53,612 bases of DNA from an uncultured Prevotellaceae bacterium (GTDB taxonomy: Bacteria; Bacteroidota; Bacteroidia; Bacteroidales; Bacteroidaceae), in contig CACYQD010000021.1 of the NCBI GenBank assembly GCA_902776475.1, forward strand, positions 1 through 53,612, written 5' to 3'. The notes below the pieces were generated by a model that was not told the DNA's origin, ran no database searches, and saw only the letters and a program-made list of their open reading frames with translations. Of this stretch, positions 26,801 to 35,075 are shown in pieces. The position numbers and the translations under genes were made by a program. The first letter of the stretch is position 1. Every line of letters starts with the position of its first letter.

Positions 26801-27175
26801 CTCTGCGAGGCTTGCGATGCTCCCGTCGTGAAAGAAGAGAACGGACAACTGAGATGGGATGCCGTGCCCTATGCCATCTGCTATGTCGTGACCCGAAACG
26901 GCGAGGTGGTGGGCTTCACGACCGAAACCAGTTATGCTGGAGCACCTGGCGTGACAGGTGACGTCTGGCAGGTGCAGGCCGTCAATGAGAATGGCGGACT
27001 GAGCCGGAAGGCCACGGCCAACGAGACCGAAAGCATAGAGATCATCGAGCAGCGGCATGATGATGCCCAGGAAATCATCTATACTATTGACGGCAAGCGT
27101 GTGAGTCAAGTCCAAAAGGGTCTGAACATCCTGCGCTCGAGCAACGGCAGCATCCGTAAAGTGGTGGTGAGATAA
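23891..27175 (+). CDS. Multidomain CE8 pectin methylesterase
   Basis: 1094 residues from ATG 23891; an upstream frame start at 23837 lies inside the promoter. After a signal peptide (FLFCLLIVFMALHPFKALSA) come a beta-rich N-domain (~25-210), two divergent InlB-type bacterial repeats (~215-365: NPAGHEFDEGTMITVSA, then FLNWTDEEG), a probable carbohydrate-binding module (~370-560), a Big_5/SbsA-like Ig domain (SNPTNGAEGVSRNGSVILNF) and the CE8 beta-helix from ~653. Catalytic residues are visible as D784 in YQDTW, D808 in SVDFIY and R868 in WLGRPW. A fibronectin-III-like unit and a C-terminal tail ending RKVVVR, resembling Bacteroidetes sorting/anchor tails, follow. It should de-esterify homogalacturonan outside the cell, and is followed at 59 nt by a GH2 gene. 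Confidence 0.93.
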   Translation: MQNKSFLFCLLIVFMALHPFKALSAEAEEVNESDVTATWELKSTDLVTSAVLSKDGLFSVAELSWGDKLIPFGLRTDGGVTRQQFQPTEKAGSGDEGSALVFTLKPKKALTFTPKKLSFNACRVGTNGGKFDVVVVSGDQSVKIAQGITPQLAKEAPYVSNHEFDLSSIPATDGIFYVKIYIYDLATNKQYAFSDVVITGDVVGTLQPVSTYTLDVKLGTEGAGKVSVNPAGHEFDEGTMITVSATENFGYHFLNWTDEEGREVSTENPYSFEITANTFLVANYTKNNVYALNLNLEGGANDNQVQFTPSGNYVDGVHYYEEGTDVKLTAVNNRILTFTGWEDNTTDAERIVKMDETKNLTAHFSAADFIVGWDLYYDQPNRDRVADYKADSENAGMLSLRQADGTTNSWLTRGASNGQENGKYAARIWKYLSEQWYFEISFSSKGYENIVVSSCLGDDYNTYSINNLEYSTDGTNFAKVGEFNPPARGWDGPKEFALPSDANDQERIYVRWMPDRTSPLVGVESDYDGTSIAEIFVLADAVGAAEERAVLVASNPTNGAEGVSRNGSVILNFDKKVKAGSGVATLGGEEIAPIISGKSAIFNYSGLEYDAHYTFTMPEGVLVSRSGNPVAAVEISFSTMARKQPEARLYDAVVAQDGSGDYTSLQDAINAAPAGRAIPWLIFVKNGRYKEHIDIPASKPCLHIIGQDRDKTVVLDNRLCGGANAYNVDPGATVVVKGKDTFFENITLENSHGHEQQAGPQALALNTVADRVALNNVALLSYQDTWITSSNPNSRHYIRHSLIEGSVDFIYNSGNVYLDGDTLEINRPSGGYIVAPSHTADVKWGYVFQNNIIRAHPGVNVTDVWLGRPWHNEPKTVYINTQTFVTIPPKGWYNTMGGLPALWADYNTVDADGNPLDLSQRESYYYYYADEAKTVKVEKFDVKNFLTDEEAAEYTIKNVMSGDDNWQPDLLCEACDAPVVKEENGQLRWDAVPYAICYVVTRNGEVVGFTTETSYAGAPGVTGDVWQVQAVNENGGLSRKATANETESIEIIEQRHDDAQEIIYTIDGKRVSQVQKGLNILRSSNGSIRKVVVR

Positions 27176-27234
27176 CGACAACACCAGAAAAACAAGATTC
27201 AATAAAGAACCCCCAAATACCAAATACAGCATTC

Positions 27235-29601
27235 ATGAAACGGCTATTTTTCCTTTTAAGCGTCCTTGCGGTCCTCCCCCTGTCGGCGCAGCGCACCACA
27301 CAATGTTTGAACTTCGGTTGGGACTTCCGTCTCAACGATGAGGGCGAATGGCGAAAAGTCGATGTGCCTCATGATTTCCAGATAGAACAGCCCTGGGTAG
27401 CCCCTGCCGCCGACGAGAAGGCAGACAACTCGGATGTCGCTGCCAATATCAAGAGCCGGTTGTCGAGCCGTGGTTTCAAGGAGATGGGCAAGGGATACTA
27501 CCGTTATCGTTTCACCCCCGATGATTCTCAAAAGGGAAAGCGTGTGTTGCTCGATTTTGAGGGAATCATGTACACCGCCGACGTGATGCTCAACGGCAAG
27601 CGCGTCGGAGGAACAGACTACGGATATGTGGGATTTGAAATTGACATCACGGATCAGTTGAAGTTTGGTGAAGACAATGTCATCGAGGTCATTGCCGACA
27701 CCCGTGAGCCCGGCAACTCTCGCTGGTACACGGGTGGCGGCCTCTTCCGTAATGTCTCCCTCGTGTCCACCCCGAAGGACATGTATTTCGGGCGGCATCC
27801 TTTATTTATCACCACGCGCGACAACAAATACGTGAGCATCTCTGCGGAATTCACCAACCGGACGCGTGACAAGGCCACGCGCATCGCCTACCAGATTCTT
27901 TCTCCGAATGGAGAAGTCCTTTGCAGCGACACGGCGGAACTCAGCCGCCATCGGATGACCCGCACCCAGGAGGAGCGTATCGCCACGGATATTGAGATTC
28001 CCCATCCGCAGGTCTGGGACCTGGACAGTCCCAGCCTCTATCAGGTAAGGACCCAGTTGCTCCGTGAGGACGGGACTGTGGCTGACGAGGCATGCGAGCG
28101 CTTTGGCATCCGCACCATCGAAATCGGACCCTCTTTCGGTCTGAAACTCAATGGCAGGAAAGTATTGCTGAAAGGCTATGCCAACCACCACACCCTGGGA
28201 GCCCTTGGCGCCGCCGCTTATCCGCGTGCCATCGAGAAACGACTGCTGATGATGAAGGAGTGGGGCGTCAACCATATCCGTACCTCCCATAATCCCTATA
28301 GCAGGGAATTTATTGAGCTGTGCGACAAATGCGGCATCCTGGTCGTGGATGAACTGTATGACAAATGGACCCGTCAGCATACGGGTGGAAAGACTCCTTT
28401 TGAACAACATTGGCAGACTGAGGTGCCTGAATGGGTGAAGCGCGACCGCAACTCTCCATCCGTCGTACTGTGGAGTCTTGGCAACGAACTGCAGCAGGAC
28501 CCCAACCAACCCTTCAATGACTTCGGCGTCACGATGTATAAGTTGCAGAAAACCCTCATCCAGCGCTACGACTCCACCCGTCTGGTCACCGTGGCCATGC
28601 ACCCCCGTTACCGCAACTGGGAGACCGACTCCCTGCCTTGTGACCTGGCGATGGAGACCGATGTCCAGGCCTATAACTACCGCTACATGTATTTCCCGGG
28701 CGACGGGCGACGCTTCCCGTGGATGACCTTCTACCAAAGTGAGGCCAACACCTCTGGAATGGGTCCCAACTTCTTTGAGATGAACCTCGACAAGGTCATC
28801 GGACTGGCCTACTGGGGAGCCATTGATTACCTGGGCGAGAGCCAGGGATGGCCCGCCAAAGGATGGACGCAGGGTGTCTTCGACATCTCCCTGGAACCCA
28901 AGCCGAAGGCATACCTCATGAGGTCGCTGTTCAAACCCGATGAGCCTCTCGTCCACATCGCTGTCATCGACTCCAAAAATGATGTCCTGTGGAACGGCGT
29001 GCAAACCGGCAACGACGGCATGAGTGACCATTGGAACCGTGAGCCGGGCAAGCAGCTGTCGCTCATCACCTACACCAACGCCGATGAAGTGGAACTGCTG
29101 CTCAATGGAAAGAGTCTGGGCAGAAAGAAGAATCCCGTGGATGACCCGAAGCAGCGCAACCAGATCCGGTGGAATGGGGTAGTGTATGCTGAAGGCAAAC
29201 TCGAGGCTGTCGCCTACCGGGATGGAAAGGTCGTCGCACGTCACAGGACAGAGACCACAGGCAAGGCCGTGCGTCTCGTCGCTACGCCCGACAACAACCT
29301 CTGGCAGGCTGATGGCACGGACCTGCAGCATGTCCGTGTCGAGGCCGTTGACAGCAAGGGGCGCCGCGTGCCCATGGCACAGGATGAGGTGCGCTTCGAG
29401 GTATCCGGCGACGCCCGTATCGTCGCTGTCACCAACGGAGACCAGAACAGCGACGAACTCAACGTCACCGACCACCGCTGCCTGTGGAACGGGTCGGCCA
29501 TGGTCATCCTCCGTGCGGGCCAGTCTCCCTCACCCGTCACCTTGCGCATCGTTTCCGACCGTTACAAAACCGTCACCCTGAAACTGAATCTCGTGAAATA
29601 A
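27235..29601 (+). CDS. Glycoside hydrolase family 2 enzyme (beta-galactosidase-like)
   Basis: 788 residues, exported (signal KRLFFLLSVLAVLPLSAQ). Domains in order: GH2 sugar-binding jelly roll (VDVPHDFQIEQPW, ADVMLNGKRVGG, RWYTGGGLFRNV), immunoglobulin-like GH2 domain, TIM-barrel with LLKGYANHHTLGALG and VNHIRTSHNPYS, then DUF4982-like and Big-like C-terminal domains. The acid/base is E418 in SLGNELQQ and the nucleophile E503 in FYQSEANTSG. Bacteroidetes GH2 enzymes of this layout include beta-galactosidases and beta-glucuronidases; the adjacent pectin methylesterase favours a pectin side chain such as galactan, but the sugar cannot be read with certainty. The KGYANHHTLGALG motif departs from the usual KGVNRHxDH. 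Confidence 0.92.
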   Translation: MKRLFFLLSVLAVLPLSAQRTTQCLNFGWDFRLNDEGEWRKVDVPHDFQIEQPWVAPAADEKADNSDVAANIKSRLSSRGFKEMGKGYYRYRFTPDDSQKGKRVLLDFEGIMYTADVMLNGKRVGGTDYGYVGFEIDITDQLKFGEDNVIEVIADTREPGNSRWYTGGGLFRNVSLVSTPKDMYFGRHPLFITTRDNKYVSISAEFTNRTRDKATRIAYQILSPNGEVLCSDTAELSRHRMTRTQEERIATDIEIPHPQVWDLDSPSLYQVRTQLLREDGTVADEACERFGIRTIEIGPSFGLKLNGRKVLLKGYANHHTLGALGAAAYPRAIEKRLLMMKEWGVNHIRTSHNPYSREFIELCDKCGILVVDELYDKWTRQHTGGKTPFEQHWQTEVPEWVKRDRNSPSVVLWSLGNELQQDPNQPFNDFGVTMYKLQKTLIQRYDSTRLVTVAMHPRYRNWETDSLPCDLAMETDVQAYNYRYMYFPGDGRRFPWMTFYQSEANTSGMGPNFFEMNLDKVIGLAYWGAIDYLGESQGWPAKGWTQGVFDISLEPKPKAYLMRSLFKPDEPLVHIAVIDSKNDVLWNGVQTGNDGMSDHWNREPGKQLSLITYTNADEVELLLNGKSLGRKKNPVDDPKQRNQIRWNGVVYAEGKLEAVAYRDGKVVARHRTETTGKAVRLVATPDNNLWQADGTDLQHVRVEAVDSKGRRVPMAQDEVRFEVSGDARIVAVTNGDQNSDELNVTDHRCLWNGSAMVILRAGQSPSPVTLRIVSDRYKTVTLKLNLVK

Positions 29602-29676
29602 TTGGCGTGTATGGAAGTTTTTCCTTAAATTCTGTCAAAAATCATGCTTTTTCCTCGCTTATTTCATTTTATTATG

Positions 29677-29684
29677 TAATTTTG
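29677..29684 (+). promoter_or_regulatory. -7 promoter element for the isochorismatase-like gene
   Basis: TAATTTTG, 55 nt before the ATG at 29740. No -33 TTTG at the standard spacing. Confidence 0.55.
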
Positions 29685-29739
29685 CGGGCGATAATATCAT
29701 TTATTGATTTACATTATACACAATTAATTCCAAAGAAAA

Positions 29740-30291
29740 ATGAACAAACTTGACCATCCTGCAATCCTGGTCGTTGACATGCTCAATGACTTCGTCACTG
29801 GCGCTCTCGCATGCGACAGAGGAAAGGCAATCGTTCCGGCAACAGCTCGCTTGCTCGATGCTGCCCGTGAGGCAGGCGTACCTGTCATTTTCTGCAATGA
29901 CGCTCATATCAAAGGTATTGACCGTGAACTCAAACTGTGGGGCGACCATGCCATCGCAGGAACTGAGGGAGCTGCCGTGATACCCGAACTCAAGTTGTGT
30001 GACAAAGACTATGTCGTGCCCAAGCGCAGATACAGCGGATTCTTCCAGACCGACCTCGACATCCTGCTCAAGGAACTTGGTGTGAAGACCGTGGTCATGA
30101 CCGGACTCCATGCTCACATGTGCGTGCGCCATACCTCCGCCGACGCTTACTGCCTCGGATATGACGTGGTTGTTGCCAAGGAAGCTACGGACTCCTTCAC
30201 CGAGGAGGACTACCTGAACGGTCTCGCATATCTCAAGACCTGCTATGGCGCAGACGCTTACAGCAACGACGAACTGATTGCCGCATTCTAA
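29740..30291 (+). CDS. Isochorismatase-family cysteine hydrolase (nicotinamidase-like)
   Basis: 183-residue cytosolic hydrolase with the family's catalytic triad: D13 in LVVDMLNDF, K95 in VVPKRRYSGF and C128 in GLHAHMCVRHT. Family members hydrolyse nicotinamide, N-carbamoyl compounds, ureidoacrylate or similar amides. The presumed metal-binding DxH motif of nicotinamidases is not clear (CNDAHIKG is the nearest), so PncA is not claimed. It is a single-gene unit ended by a hairpin. Confidence 0.88.
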   Translation: MNKLDHPAILVVDMLNDFVTGALACDRGKAIVPATARLLDAAREAGVPVIFCNDAHIKGIDRELKLWGDHAIAGTEGAAVIPELKLCDKDYVVPKRRYSGFFQTDLDILLKELGVKTVVMTGLHAHMCVRHTSADAYCLGYDVVVAKEATDSFTEEDYLNGLAYLKTCYGADAYSNDELIAAF

Positions 30292-30323
30292 GGATATCGG
30301 CTCTGCCGACCCTTCTTGATATC

Positions 30324-30368
30324 AACACGCAAATGACACTGCTTGAAGGTGGCATTTGCGTGTTTTCT
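30324..30368 (+). terminator. Intrinsic terminator after the isochorismatase-like gene
   Basis: AACACGCAAATG (30324-30335) pairs with CATTTGCGTGTT (30353-30364), a perfect 12-bp stem with a 17-nt loop, followed by a short T-rich run. Confidence 0.72.
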
Positions 30369-30445
30369 GTTGGTACACATTTGTTTAAAATCACTAAAAT
30401 GATAAACTTTTTCTGCTTCCAAACATAAAACTGATGAAAAATTTG

Positions 30446-30453
30446 TAAATTTG
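30446..30453 (+). promoter_or_regulatory. -7 promoter element for ileS
   Basis: TAAATTTG matches TAnnTTTG. It would give a leader of about 84 nt before the ileS ATG; no T-box-like stem-antiterminator structure is apparent. Confidence 0.5.
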
Positions 30454-30541
30454 CACCTTAATTACGATTTTTCATTACAATCTCCAAGGGAGAAACTTTG
30501 TAAGTTCTTGAAACACAACTAAATAAATAGGTTTTATAGAT

Positions 30542-33500
30542 ATGGCCACAAAATTTGCGGAGTATAAGCATCTCAACCTGACAGAAGTCAATAATCAGGT
30601 GTTGGAACTATGGAAGAAGGGCAATGTGTTCAAACGCTCCATCGAAGAGCGTGAGGGCTGCCCGGAGTTTGTCTTCTACGAAGGCCCTCCTTCAGCCAAT
30701 GGTCATCCGGGTATCCATCATGTGCTCGCCCGCACCATTAAGGACACTTTCAACCGCTACAAGACAATGAAAGGCTTCCAAGTGCAGCGGAAAGCAGGAT
30801 GGGATACTCATGGACTCCCCGTGGAACTGGGCGTGGAGAAAGAACTCGGCATCACCAAAGCTGACATCGACAATCCTGAGAGTCCGAAATACATCTCCGT
30901 GGAGGATTACAACCGGAAATGCCGCGAGAACGTCATGATGTTCACGGCTGAATGGGATGAGCTTACCGAGAAAATAGGCTATTGGGTTGACCTGGACAAT
31001 CCCTATATCACCTACGACAACAAATACATCGAGACGCTGTGGTGGTTGCTGAAGCAGTTCTACGACAAGAACCTGCTGTATAAGGGCTATACCATCCAGC
31101 CTTATTCACCTGCTGCAGGTACCGGACTTTCCAGCCATGAGCTCAACCAGCCGGGTTGCTACCGCATCGTCAAGGATACCACGGTGACGGCTCAGTTCGC
31201 CATCTGTGACCCCAAACCCGAGATGACAGGGTGGGGCAATCCCTATTTCTTGGCATGGACGACGACTCCCTGGACGTTGGCTGCCAACTCCGCTCTCTGC
31301 GTGGGACCGAAAATAGACTATGTGGCCGTGAGGACCTACAACCCCTACACCGCAGAACCTGTGACGGTCGTCCTGGCAGAGGCCCGTCTCTCAGCCTATT
31401 TCAATGAGAAAGGCCGTGACGCCGACCTCGCCGGTTATAAGAAAGGCGACAAGGTGATTCCTTGGCAGATCTTGGCCCAATATAAGGGTACCGACCTCGT
31501 GGGATTGCATTACGAGCAGTTGATGCCGATGGTGAAACCGCTCACCGACGGAGCCTTCAGGGTCATCCCCGGCAATTATGTCACCACAGAGGATGGTACA
31601 GGTATCGTGCACATTGCTCCTAATTTCGGTGCCGATGACGCCAACGTGGCCAAACTCGCCGGTGTGCCTCCCATCGTGATGATCGACAAGAAAGGACATC
31701 AGAGACCTGTGGTTGACCTTCAGGGCAAATATTTCGTCACAGAAGACCTGGATCAGGACTTCGTGAGTGAATTCATCAACCTGCCGCTCTGGAGCCGCTA
31801 TGCAGGCAGATATGTGAAGAACGCATACGACGAGACGCTTACCGATAAGGACGAGACACTCGATATCACCATCTGCATGGACTTGAAGATGGAGAACAAG
31901 GCGTTCAAGATCGAGAAACATGAGCACAACTACCCGCATTGCTGGCGTACCGACAAACCGGTGCTCTACTATCCGCTCGACAGTTGGTTCATCAAGAGCA
32001 CGGCCCGCAAGGAGCGGATGTCGGAACTCAACCTCAACATCAACTGGAAACCGGAATCCACAGGATCTGGACGTTTCGGCAACTGGCTGGAGAACCTGAA
32101 CGACTGGAACCTCAGCCGTAGCCGTTTCTGGGGCACTCCGCTGCCTATCTGGTACAATGAGGAAGACCAGGAGACCCGTTGCATTGGTTCGCTGCAGGAA
32201 CTGTATGACGAGGTGGAGAAAGCCGTCGAGGCCGGTGTCATGGCTTCGAATCCGCTGAAAGACAATGGTTTCGTGCCCGGTGACTATTCGAAGGAGAACT
32301 ACGACCGTATCGACATGCACCGTCCTTATGTTGATCAGATTGTGCTCGTGTCCTCCAAGGGCCATCCCATGAAGCGCGAGACCGACCTCATCGACGTGTG
32401 GTTCGACTCAGGCTCCATGCCTTATGCACAGATCCATTACCCGTTTGAGAATGCCGACAAGGTGGATGCCAACAAGGCATTCCCCGCCGACTTCATCAGC
32501 GAGGGTGTCGATCAGACCCGCGGATGGTTCTTTACCCTCCATGCCATCGGTACTATGATCTTCGACAGCGTGGCCTTCAAGAACGTGATCTCCACTGGTC
32601 TGGTGCTCGATGCCAAAGGCAACAAGATGAGCAAGCGGTTGGGCAATGCGGTCGATCCGTTTGAGACGATAGAGAAATTCGGTGCCGATGCGCTCCGCTT
32701 CTATATGATGACCAACTCACAGCCTTGGGACAACCTCAAGTTTGATGTGGCCGGTGTCGAGGAACTGAGGAGAAAACTCTTCGGCACATTATATAATACC
32801 TATTCCTTCTTCGCCCTCTATGCCAATGTCGATGGCTTCGACTGCTCGCAGCCTGAGATCCCCGTGGCAGAGAGACCGGAAATCGACCGTTGGATCATCT
32901 CACAGCTCAACTCCCTGGTGAAGGCTGTCGATGAGAGCATGGCTGACTATGAGCCCACACGTGCCGGACGCATGATCGATGAGTTTGTCAACGACCACCT
33001 GTCCAACTGGTATGTACGACTCAACCGCAAGCGCTTCTGGGGAAAGGAGATGGATCAGGACAAACTGAGCGCCTACCAGACTCTCTATACCTGTCTGGTC
33101 ACCGTGGCCAAACTGATGGCTCCCTTCTCTCCGTTCTATGCCGACAGGTTGTATATCGACCTGACATCCGCCACCGGAATGGCTGAGGCTGACAGCGTGC
33201 ACCTCACCCGATTCCCCGTGGCCGACGAGTCGCTGATCGACACCGAACTGGAAGCCCGGATGGGCAAGGTGGCACAGAAAATCACCTCTATGGTGCTCGC
33301 CCTGCGCCGCAAGGCCGACATCAAGGTGCGTCAACCGCTCCAGTGCATCATGGTTCCCGCAACGGATGCCGTTCAGCGTGAGCGTATCGAGGCGGTGGCC
33401 CCCATCATCCTCAACGAGGTGAATGTCAAGGAACTGAAGTTCGCCGAGGGCGAGGGACTGCTGGTCAAGAAAGTGAAGTGCAACTTCCGCACAATGGGCA

Positions 33501-33979
33501 AGAAATACGGCAAACTGATGAAGGGCGTTGCCGCTGCGATGGCTGGCCTGTCGCAGAGCGAAATCGGTGAACTGGAGACCGCCGGCGTGCTCAACATCAC
33601 CGTCGAGGGACAGCCCGTTGCCGTGGAGGCCGCCGACCTGGAGATCTACAGCGAGGATATCCCGGGATGGCTCGTGGCCAATGAGGGCAATATCACCGTG
33701 GCCCTCGAGGTGGAACTCAACGAGGAACTTCTCATGGAAGGCATGGCCAGGGAATTGATCAACAGGGTGCAGAACCTCCGCAAGGACGGTGGCCTTGAGA
33801 TCACCGACAGGGTCAACGTGACGGTATCTCCCAATGCAGAGATGGAGAAAGCCATGGCTGCCTTCGGGGAATACGTGCAGAACCAGGTGCTCGCCGACCA
33901 AATCGCCTTCGCTGATAATGACGGACAAGAGGTGAACTTCGATGACTTCAGTCTGCGCATCAAGGTCGAGAAGGTATAA
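30542..33979 (+). CDS. ileS: Isoleucyl-tRNA synthetase
   Basis: 1145 residues, a class I aminoacyl-tRNA synthetase that charges tRNA-Ile. The HIGH-equivalent motif is GHPGIHHV near residue 58, followed by KAGWDTHGLPVE. The CP1 editing domain includes FLAWTTTPWTLAANSALC and GTGIVHIAPNFGADDA. The catalytic lysine motif is KMSKR at 695-699. The tRNA anticodon-binding helical domain follows (ERPEIDRWIISQLNSLV). The protein is longer than E. coli IleS and lacks its C-terminal zinc-finger cysteines, resembling the eukaryote-like (type 2) IleS group usual in Bacteroidetes. It begins a run with the DksA-like gene, lspA and the DUF4296 gene. Confidence 0.97.
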   Translation: MATKFAEYKHLNLTEVNNQVLELWKKGNVFKRSIEEREGCPEFVFYEGPPSANGHPGIHHVLARTIKDTFNRYKTMKGFQVQRKAGWDTHGLPVELGVEKELGITKADIDNPESPKYISVEDYNRKCRENVMMFTAEWDELTEKIGYWVDLDNPYITYDNKYIETLWWLLKQFYDKNLLYKGYTIQPYSPAAGTGLSSHELNQPGCYRIVKDTTVTAQFAICDPKPEMTGWGNPYFLAWTTTPWTLAANSALCVGPKIDYVAVRTYNPYTAEPVTVVLAEARLSAYFNEKGRDADLAGYKKGDKVIPWQILAQYKGTDLVGLHYEQLMPMVKPLTDGAFRVIPGNYVTTEDGTGIVHIAPNFGADDANVAKLAGVPPIVMIDKKGHQRPVVDLQGKYFVTEDLDQDFVSEFINLPLWSRYAGRYVKNAYDETLTDKDETLDITICMDLKMENKAFKIEKHEHNYPHCWRTDKPVLYYPLDSWFIKSTARKERMSELNLNINWKPESTGSGRFGNWLENLNDWNLSRSRFWGTPLPIWYNEEDQETRCIGSLQELYDEVEKAVEAGVMASNPLKDNGFVPGDYSKENYDRIDMHRPYVDQIVLVSSKGHPMKRETDLIDVWFDSGSMPYAQIHYPFENADKVDANKAFPADFISEGVDQTRGWFFTLHAIGTMIFDSVAFKNVISTGLVLDAKGNKMSKRLGNAVDPFETIEKFGADALRFYMMTNSQPWDNLKFDVAGVEELRRKLFGTLYNTYSFFALYANVDGFDCSQPEIPVAERPEIDRWIISQLNSLVKAVDESMADYEPTRAGRMIDEFVNDHLSNWYVRLNRKRFWGKEMDQDKLSAYQTLYTCLVTVAKLMAPFSPFYADRLYIDLTSATGMAEADSVHLTRFPVADESLIDTELEARMGKVAQKITSMVLALRRKADIKVRQPLQCIMVPATDAVQRERIEAVAPIILNEVNVKELKFAEGEGLLVKKVKCNFRTMGKKYGKLMKGVAAAMAGLSQSEIGELETAGVLNITVEGQPVAVEAADLEIYSEDIPGWLVANEGNITVALEVELNEELLMEGMARELINRVQNLRKDGGLEITDRVNVTVSPNAEMEKAMAAFGEYVQNQVLADQIAFADNDGQEVNFDDFSLRIKVEKV

Positions 33980-34028
33980 GCCGACAGAGAATCGTATCAG
34001 AAAGAATAACCATTAATCTTATCATATC

Positions 34029-34412
34029 ATGGCAGAAAAGAAACGCTACAGCGATGAGGAACTGGAAGAGTTCAGAGCCATCATCAACGAGAAACTGGCG
34101 CTCGCTTATCGTGATTACAACCAGATGATGAAACAGCTCATGAATGCCGACGGCAATGATGTGGACGACACGTCGCCCACATACAAAGTGCTCGAGGAAG
34201 GCAGTACAACACAGAGCAAGGAGGAACTCGTGCAGTTGGCCAGCCGCCAGCAGAAGTTCATCCAGGGCTTGGAGGCCGCTATCATCAGGATTGAAAACAA
34301 GACCTATGGCATCGACCGGATTACCGGAGAGCTCATCCCCAAGGAGCGGTTGCGTGCCGTTCCCCACGCTACACTGAGCGTGGCTTCCAAAAACGCCCGG
34401 AAGAAGAATTGA
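34029..34412 (+). CDS. DksA/TraR-family protein without zinc-finger cysteines
   Basis: 127 residues. The C-terminal region IENKTYGIDRITGELIPKER, then LRAVPHATLSV, is the DksA/TraR signature, but the family's usual YGICRxTG is YGIDRITG here and the protein has no cysteine at all, so it cannot bind zinc in the normal way. The N-terminal two-thirds is a predicted coiled coil with an acidic tip (NADGNDVDDTSPTYK) like the DksA finger that enters the RNA polymerase secondary channel. It sits 49 nt after ileS, and its TGA overlaps the lspA ATG by one base. Confidence 0.88.
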   Translation: MAEKKRYSDEELEEFRAIINEKLALAYRDYNQMMKQLMNADGNDVDDTSPTYKVLEEGSTTQSKEELVQLASRQQKFIQGLEAAIIRIENKTYGIDRITGELIPKERLRAVPHATLSVASKNARKKN

Positions 34413-35071
34413 TGAGGTCAAAGCGCTTTTCCAAAGGTCTGGCGGCATGTCTTATCGTGCTGCTCATTCTCGTGGTGGACCAGATCATCAAGATAGAGGT
34501 GAAGACCGGCATGTATCTGCATGAGTCAATCCGTGTCTTCGACTGGTTCTATATCTACTTCATCGAGAATGAGGGCATGGCCTATGGCATGACGTTCATC
34601 AACAAACTGGTCCTCACGCTCTTCCGTGTCGTGGTGGCCATCGCCATCAGTATCTACCTCTACCGGCAGGTAAAGAAGAATGCCCGATGGGGATATGTGG
34701 TGTGTCTGGCCATGATCATCGCTGGAGCTGGGGGAAACATCATCGACTGCCTTTTCTACGGTCAGGTGTTCTCTCCTTCCACATCGTCGGCCATCGCGCA
34801 TTTCGTGCCTTGGGGACAGGGCTACGCCCCGGTTTTCTATGGCAGGGTGGTGGATATGTTTTATTTCCCCATCATCGATACACATTGGCCGGAGTGGTTG
34901 CCCATCTGGGGCGGTGAGCGTTTCATCTTCTTCAGTCCGATCTTCAATTTCGCCGACTCGTGCATCAGCGTGGGGGTTGTAGCCTTGTTGCTGTTCTTCC
35001 GCAAGGAACTGGGTGAGGTCACTCTTTCCCAAAAAGAAGAGGCCCCTTCGGATACCGACTCCAAAGAATAA
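34412..35071 (+). CDS. lspA: Lipoprotein signal peptidase (signal peptidase II)
   Basis: 219-residue inner-membrane aspartyl protease that removes signal peptides from prolipoproteins. The two catalytic aspartates are in GGNIIDCLFYG and FNFADSCISVG; four hydrophobic segments (LIVLLILVVDQIIKI, LVLTLFRVVVAIAISIYLY, GYVVCLAMIIAGAG, ISVGVVALLLFF) match the family. Compared with E. coli LspA it has a longer loop before the second aspartate (about residues 120-170), common in Bacteroidetes. The ATG at 34412 overlaps the preceding stop; a TTG at 34409 is a less likely start. It is followed 4 nt later by a lipoprotein that is itself a substrate. Confidence 0.96.
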   Translation: MRSKRFSKGLAACLIVLLILVVDQIIKIEVKTGMYLHESIRVFDWFYIYFIENEGMAYGMTFINKLVLTLFRVVVAIAISIYLYRQVKKNARWGYVVCLAMIIAGAGGNIIDCLFYGQVFSPSTSSAIAHFVPWGQGYAPVFYGRVVDMFYFPIIDTHWPEWLPIWGGERFIFFSPIFNFADSCISVGVVALLLFFRKELGEVTLSQKEEAPSDTDSKE

Positions 35072-35075
35072 TTGT

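Noticed and set aside
25580-27232. A 550-codon open frame on the strand opposite the pectin methylesterase
   Set aside because: It is antisense to a gene with intact catalytic motifs and has no recognisable domain or promoter; long antisense frames are common here because of codon bias. The same holds for the 557-codon frame opposite the GH2 (27802-29475).
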